64,000 nucleotides of DNA from Malurus cyaneus samueli (lineage: Eukaryota > Chordata > Aves > Passeriformes > Maluridae), in contig CM019229.1 of assembly GCA_009741485.1 (NCBI GenBank), positions 4,244,385-4,308,384 on the forward strand. The letters run 5' to 3'. Shown piece by piece: positions 59,268-64,000 of this stretch (the stretch's first letter is position 1; each line of letters starts with the position of its first letter). Both the position numbers and the translations under genes were made by a program. The notes below the pieces were generated by a model. That model saw only the letters and a program-made list of their open reading frames with translations. It searched no databases and had not been told where the DNA came from.

Positions 59268-59423
59268 TACCATGGAACCACCATTCCTGGAAGTGCTCAA
59301 GATCAGGTCGGACAGGGCTTGGAGCAATCTAGTCTAGTGGAAAATGTCCCTGCTGGTGGTAAGGGGTTGGAACTGGATGATCTTTTAGGTTTCTTTCAAC
59401 ACAAACCATTCCAGGGTTCTATG
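59268..59423 (+). mobile_element. CR1 LINE 3' fragment, plus strand
   Basis: CTGGAAGTGCTCAAGATCAG, then a GGACAGGGCTTGGAGCAA segment and a GGTTGGAACTGGATGATC segment, run into CAAACCATTCCAGGGTTCTA. This is the sense 3' end of an avian CR1 element, about 155 bp, 5'-truncated. The terminal TTCTATGA octamer is preserved. Confidence 0.93.
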
Positions 59424-59948
59424 ACAGCCCAGGTCAGAGCTGAAGCTCTCCCAGGTCCTCTGCATGCACACAAGGTGGCTGCCAGATCCAACCCAGCAGA
59501 GAAACTCAGGATAGGCAAGGACACTTGAGATCCCCCAAGGCGAGTAAACAGCCATCAGATTATTTTTTTTTACATTTTCCATCAGGGGAAGAAAATCCAG
59601 CCTGGCAGCTCTCCACTGAGATTTCAAAAGGCAGTTAATATATTAATACATCAATTATGGCTGTGTTTATCTGTGCAAAGCACAGCTTTTCCCTGGCAGG
59701 TCAGGACATTTTCAAATCAGTACTGAAGCCTGAGCTGGCATCAGCACAGACCCAAAGACCCAGTGGCACATCCAGGGTAACCTCTGGTACTGGGGCCCTT
59801 ATTCTCTTCATTAATGCATTCAAATCAGTTACAATGGAACATGCTGGACTCAAAAACATCTTAAACGTCTCTATTAACTAGAGACACTACCTAAGCACGT
59901 CTGGAAGTGCTTCTCTGAATTAGGAGCCAATTCCTACCCTGTCCAGCC

Positions 59949-60090
59949 TCTTTTTTTCTTTTCTTTTTTTTTTTTTTTTTTACATTTCTTTAAAGCTGAA
60001 ATTTGAAGCAGCTTTTTCAGACGACCAGAGGATCGCAAAAAAAAAACCAAAAAACAAAAAACAAAAAAAAAAAAAACCAAACCAAAACCA
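59949..60090. repeat. T-rich and A-rich tracts in inverted arrangement
   Basis: A T-rich run at about 59949-59981 is followed, after about 55 bp, by an A-rich run at about 60037-60090 broken by CC dinucleotides. The two could pair as a hairpin. They may be the tails of two retroposed pieces in opposite orientation, but no bodies are recognisable. Confidence 0.7.
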
Positions 60091-60692
60091 CTTTTCATGG
60101 CAGGCTTGAGAATATACATTTTCCAAGGTCCCTGAAATTACGGAGGAGTGGTGGGGATTAGAGCTGGGCAAAGCGATCACGTACAAAGAGGGTCATGATC
60201 CCATCAGGTCACTGGAAAGAAGAGCCCCAAGACACACCAGACGCCGGCCTGATGCACTGTCCCATTTTAGCCTGCAGCCCCAGCAAACGTTAAGCCATCG
60301 TTTTATTTATGAAAGGCTCAGAGAGCCTCTGGTTAACGCTGGCAATCAGGGTGGAACTGTGTCAGACTCCCCCGGCACCAGGGATGGCACACCCTGGCAC
60401 GGCCACCAGCCCAGCCAGGCTCCAGTGTCCCCTCAGGGACACCAGGCTGTCACTCAGGGACTCATCACCAGGCCAGACATTCTGTTCTTGCTGCCTGTGT
60501 GCTCTCCCCTCTCCAAGGTGGAGGGCACCACCATCACCTGCCCATCACAGGGGCATTGCCCCAACTCACAGCCAGCTCTAACTCACCTCCAGCACACTGC
60601 AGAGCTCATGTATTTGCAATGAATGGCAGCTCTAGGGAACAGTTTAACTGCCTGCTCTCCTCTTGCACAGCTCAGCCCCCCAAAATGTCCTT

Positions 60693-60717
60693 NNNNNNNN
60701 NNNNNNNNNNNNNNNNN
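60693..60717. other. assembly gap 2 (25 N)
   Basis: Exactly 25 N, the same size as gap 1. Sequence to the left is clean and sequence to the right is very error-rich. Confidence 0.97.
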
Positions 60718-61189
60718 GTCCTGGCTTATTCGCTTGACGGCAACCGCTTTCTGCAGGCCATATCTGCGAAAGCAAATCACACTCGGCTCTTACTGCGATT
60801 GCACCAATTAGTTTTGTACCCATCCGAGGAACTTTTGTTTCATAATAACACTCCCTTCAATTTGCTATAGTTTCGCTTGGCTATGCAAGCACGCCCACGC
60901 GCTGGGGACAAGGGCAAGGCTCTTTTCAATAAAAGTGCTATATCTCGCCCGAGCAACTGTGCTTGCTGCCACGCTATGTATGCGAAAGCACCAGCAAAAG
61001 CTACTTCTGGCCAATGTGCAAGCTTTGTAAGTAAAGCAGGACGCTATCGACTGTAGGACGCCATCGGAACAGAAAACACTAGGGGTGGTGTGTGGTAGCA
61101 AAACAGCTCTAAGAGTTGTCTGTCGTGTATCTCGCGTTACACTCTGTAATGGGCGTCTATGTAGTCATATGCGGTCAGAATCATGCTGC
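60718..61189. other. unassignable noisy sequence right of gap 2
   Basis: About 470 bp starting GTCCTGGCTTATTCGCTTGA has no clear match elsewhere in the window and no recognisable element. It sits between an N gap and an obviously error-ridden copy, and its texture resembles the end of an uncorrected long read. Part of it (about 60795-60890) weakly resembles 61410-61515. I would not interpret it biologically. Confidence 0.5.
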
Positions 61190-64000
61190 CGTAGGGGCCA
61201 AGGACTCCAGGCGCTATTCTCCATAAATCAAATTCGATTCTATTCTACTCCTACGTCTGTTATGATCTTATATCGCCCTTCTATCAGCCAATCACGTTCT
61301 CAATTTCGTCTCACGAGAAGAAGCTCAGAGCAACCATTCTACAGCTGCTGTCGGGAAACTGCCAGGACCATACGCCCATCTGGAAGGACGGGCAGATTCG
61401 CAACACACCCGCAATGTTTTGCTACGAGCAGCCCAGCGAGCCTTTTGTTTGCAACTAACACTCTCCTCAATCTCTCCAGTTATTCCATCCGCTTCGCCTC
61501 TAGCACAGGCTCCCCAGTCTAACGTTGCGGCTGCATATGTGTGACACAGGATGGACAAACCGTTTATCCGTCAAAAATGCACTCGGAATGTTAATTTCAT
61601 TGGAATGCGCTTCATTTTTTTTACGATGGAAATGAATCAAGCGTTGCGTTAATAGGCATAAATTTCAATCCAACCGCAGTCGCGTGCACGGATGGCCGTG
61701 GAGTTGCTCGTCACCCCGCACATCCTGCCTTCTTACCTTCTCCGTTCCTCCCATTCCCCCCCTTCTCTGTTGGTAGTTTAAGATAATGCACGTACTCTAT
61801 CACAACATATTAGGGACAGATCAAAAGATCAAACCTGAGAATGCGGTCCGACGGTCCGCTTCCGCCGCTCACCTCTCCTGGAGAGCACCTCCCAAATGCT
61901 GAATGGGTCCCTCACTCTGGGGCTGCGTCCAGCGGGTTTGACCTTCCCAGCAGCTGTCTTGTGTCCAAGAAACCCGCCTTCTATGGTTTGTGTAGCTCTT
62001 CCATGAGCAATACTTACGTCATCCCTCCCCTACCATGTGCAGGGGTGTTTATTTTTTCATCCGCATTTCTTAGCAAGGTAAAAAACCTGAGTCGTGAACT
62101 GCCAGTTCCTTCTGCCCCGAGTACTGAGAGTCAATCAACAAGAGGACTCCCACTGTCACACTAGATTTTTCTCTCCTCTTAAATTAGAACCTTAACTTGT
62201 TTTTTTTAGGACACCGTAAGCTTCTGTTTGCGTGTCAGCGAGCAGAGAGGATGAGGGAAGATGGGCAGGACTTCGCAGATAGGAAGCTGAATGCTCCACT
62301 GAGTCTCATATAAGTTGAAAGTCTATACTCAACCATATCCTCTGGTAGGATAGCTTACTCGTTGGTGAGTAATCGGACAGACGGAATACAGTCCGAGTAA
62401 TGTTCGTGGAGGAGGACACTGGAGGCATCAGAGTGACCGTGCCCCTTGACACCCACAGCTCTGGCACCCACAGAGCCTCAGGGGTACTATCTGAGCCCAT
62501 GTGAGGAAGCCTGGGCCAGGACCATGGACTAGAGGTTAGATTCCTAGCTCGCATGCCCCACCTGGCTGAATGATGTCCATCTGCTGCCATGAGACAAACC
62601 TGGTATACCCAGCAGCACTGGCTCTGCCAAAGAGCGCTGAGCAAGTTCTGCACCTCGATAGGTTGTGCGACGGACAGAGGCTGCCATGAACAGCCCAGTG
62701 GCGTGGAAAACGCTTCATCAGCTTTAAGTAACGCTATTCCATGCTCATTCCCTCCCAAGCCCCTTCAGTGGCACGTGTAGAGAGCACTTCTTTTATGTGC
62801 ACGACAAAAACATAATTCTTTCTCCCCATCGGTACAACGTGACACTTTTTCACAGTATCTGACAATCGTGCACGTGCCAGGTACGAACGGGAGACAATGC
62901 CCAACCCAGAGGAGAAGACAACTACCAAAAATCTCCTCAATGTGGCCCAGGAGCTTCAGCTCAAAAAGTCAGCACCCAAAAGGACCAACCACCTCATTCG
63001 CAGGAGACCATATAGGCTGAGAGTCCTGTTGATGTGACTCACTGTAGACCGTGAGTAAAGGCGAATACCAGCGCTCACCTGGATCAAAAACCCAAACCAA
63101 ATTTCCAAGCCATGCAGGTTAAATGAAGAGGGGCCTGGAGCCTCAGGCTACAGGACCGCAGTGGAAGAGATCACAGCATACGCCGTAACTCAGAGCGGGC
63201 CGTCGACAAGGATTGATTTGAAGCCTTAGTAGATAATTTCCTCCCACTGTCTTCGGCAGTAGGTGTCAGTGTCGCTAGGAAGTTTTAAAGTGTGGCTGTG
63301 GAGTGCCTGCGACCCAGTATCAGCACCAGTGCCCAGCTCATCCATCTTCTTAGAGCCAGACAAAACCGTCTCGGTTGCTGTAGCAGGTAAACACGACCGA
63401 TGGGTAAGAGGACACGCAAACAAGCGAAGGTTGTCTTGCTGCCCTCCCTGACTCCCTTCCCCATAAAATCCACCAGTTGGGGTGACTGATCGGGGAAAAG
63501 CTCACATGCTGACTGGTGACCAGTTGTTCGCAAAAAGCAAGGAGAGAAGGCTGAATATCACACACTGAGACAAACCATACTCCTGAGCAGGGACAGGATC
63601 CAGCAGCTTCAGCTCTGAGCCCTACATCCCAAGGGCTGAGTCCTCACCACCATTCTGTATGCTTCCGATCAGAAATGGGAACACTGTGAGGTTGTTTCTC
63701 CTTCATCCACATCCTCTATTCCTTTGTATACAGTCCTTACTGTAGAACAGTGGCAGTATATTTAACTCTGCTGTACCATGTAACCATTTCCTGGAAGTGC
63801 TCAAAGATAGTGTGACAGGGCTTGGAGAGAATATTAGTCTAGTGGAATTAGTGTCCCTGCTGGTGAAGGGTTGGAACGGATTGCATTCGTTTTAGGGTTT
63901 CTTCAACCAAGATCCATTCCAGGGTTCTAGTGAGCCAGTCAAGCTGAAGCTCTCCCGGTCCTCTGGATGAACACAAGGTCGGTGCCGATTCCAGTCTCAG
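61190..64000. other. error-rich duplicate of about 56.8-59.5 kb (probable raw long-read sequence)
   Basis: Segments recur in the same order with dense indels. GGAATGTTAATTTCATT at 57108 returns near 61586. GATGCGGTCCGACGGTCCCG at 57370 returns near 61840 with losses. The CR1 end at 59268-59423 returns near 63785-63932. Both copies have the same orientation. Indels occur every few to few tens of bases, far more than allelic divergence would give. The likely cause is extension of the right-hand contig leftwards by unpolished reads overlapping the left contig. Confidence 0.9.
63785..63932 (+). mobile_element. noisy second copy of the 59.3-kb CR1 fragment
   Basis: CTGGAAGTGCTCAAAGATAG through GGTTGGAACGGATTGCATTC to CCATTCCAGGGTTCTAGTGA corresponds base by base, with indels, to the fragment at 59268-59423. 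It is an assembly duplicate rather than a second insertion. Confidence 0.85.

Larger units (their letters stand above)
49998..60692 (-). other. ASTN2: ASTN2 intron upstream of the first visible exon (partial)
   Basis: This is intron 5' to the 49848-49997 exon up to gap 2. It contains the end of copy B, the ATCC array, a purine-rich tract, a TA-rich tract, a 14-bp triplicate, several AT-rich islands, a plus-strand CR1 fragment and paired T-rich/A-rich tracts. I searched by eye for the preceding linker and first-membrane-helix exons and did not find them. They probably lie beyond the right edge. Confidence 0.75.

Noticed and set aside
23314..60692. TRIM32 nested in an ASTN2 intron, as in mammals
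   Set aside because: TRIM32 has a single coding exon of about 650 codons. No such intact frame or RING/NHL sequence is present in the window.
1..64000. CRISPR arrays, operons, prophage, attachment sites or other prokaryotic features
   Set aside because: Exon-intron structure and CR1 elements show vertebrate nuclear DNA. The direct repeats are contiguous minisatellites without unique spacers.

Overview
This window is vertebrate nuclear DNA, almost certainly from a bird and probably a passerine. The signs are avian CR1 LINE fragments on both strands, many GC-rich minisatellites, a microchromosome-like base composition, and spliced exons of one conserved vertebrate brain gene with GT/AG borders. 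Nothing here looks bacterial, viral or plasmid-like.

The only protein-coding gene I can support is ASTN2 (astrotactin-2), on the minus strand. Seven consecutive internal exons are visible. In transcript order they are 49848-49997, 37562-37669, 23167-23313, 11049-11216, 1953-2037, 1727-1801 and 1165-1302. All splice phases agree and together they give 871 nt of coding sequence (about 290 codons). They encode the cytosolic linker after the first membrane segment, the second membrane segment, and the start of the lumenal/extracellular half up to and past the first EGF-like module. The N-terminal exons lie beyond the right edge. The perforin-like (MACPF) and C-terminal exons lie beyond the left edge. 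The paralogue ASTN1 is excluded by residue choices in the last four exons.

Everything else is intron. From left to right it holds a 31-bp minisatellite (4.6-5.0 kb), CR1 fragments (13.3, 17.8, 22.0, 36.0 and 59.3 kb), a 40-bp minisatellite (18.6-19.4 kb), a relic resembling a MIR/L2 tail (24.9 kb), and a 1.7-kb composite block of a 20-bp minisatellite plus a 960-bp G-rich GGGATAT satellite (27.3-29.0 kb). Then come a 36-bp minisatellite (38.7-39.1 kb), an ATCC microsatellite (51.6 kb) and a TA-rich tract (55.7 kb). Scattered AT-rich islands could be conserved regulatory elements, but that needs alignment to other species.

The most consequential structure is artefactual. Two gaps of exactly 25 N (47160-47184 and 60693-60717) are flanked by false duplications. 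About 4.8 kb left of gap 1 (42345-47156) repeats at 47185-52043. The left copy of the ASTN2 exon has lost 4 bases in three places and is frameshifted, while the right copy is intact. Right of gap 2, sequence to the window end is a very indel-rich copy of about 56.8-59.5 kb and looks like unpolished long-read sequence. This pattern suggests gap-filling that extended contig ends past each other without merging them. Readers should not interpret the duplicated exon, or the sequence after 60.7 kb, as biology. I found no novel genetic system.
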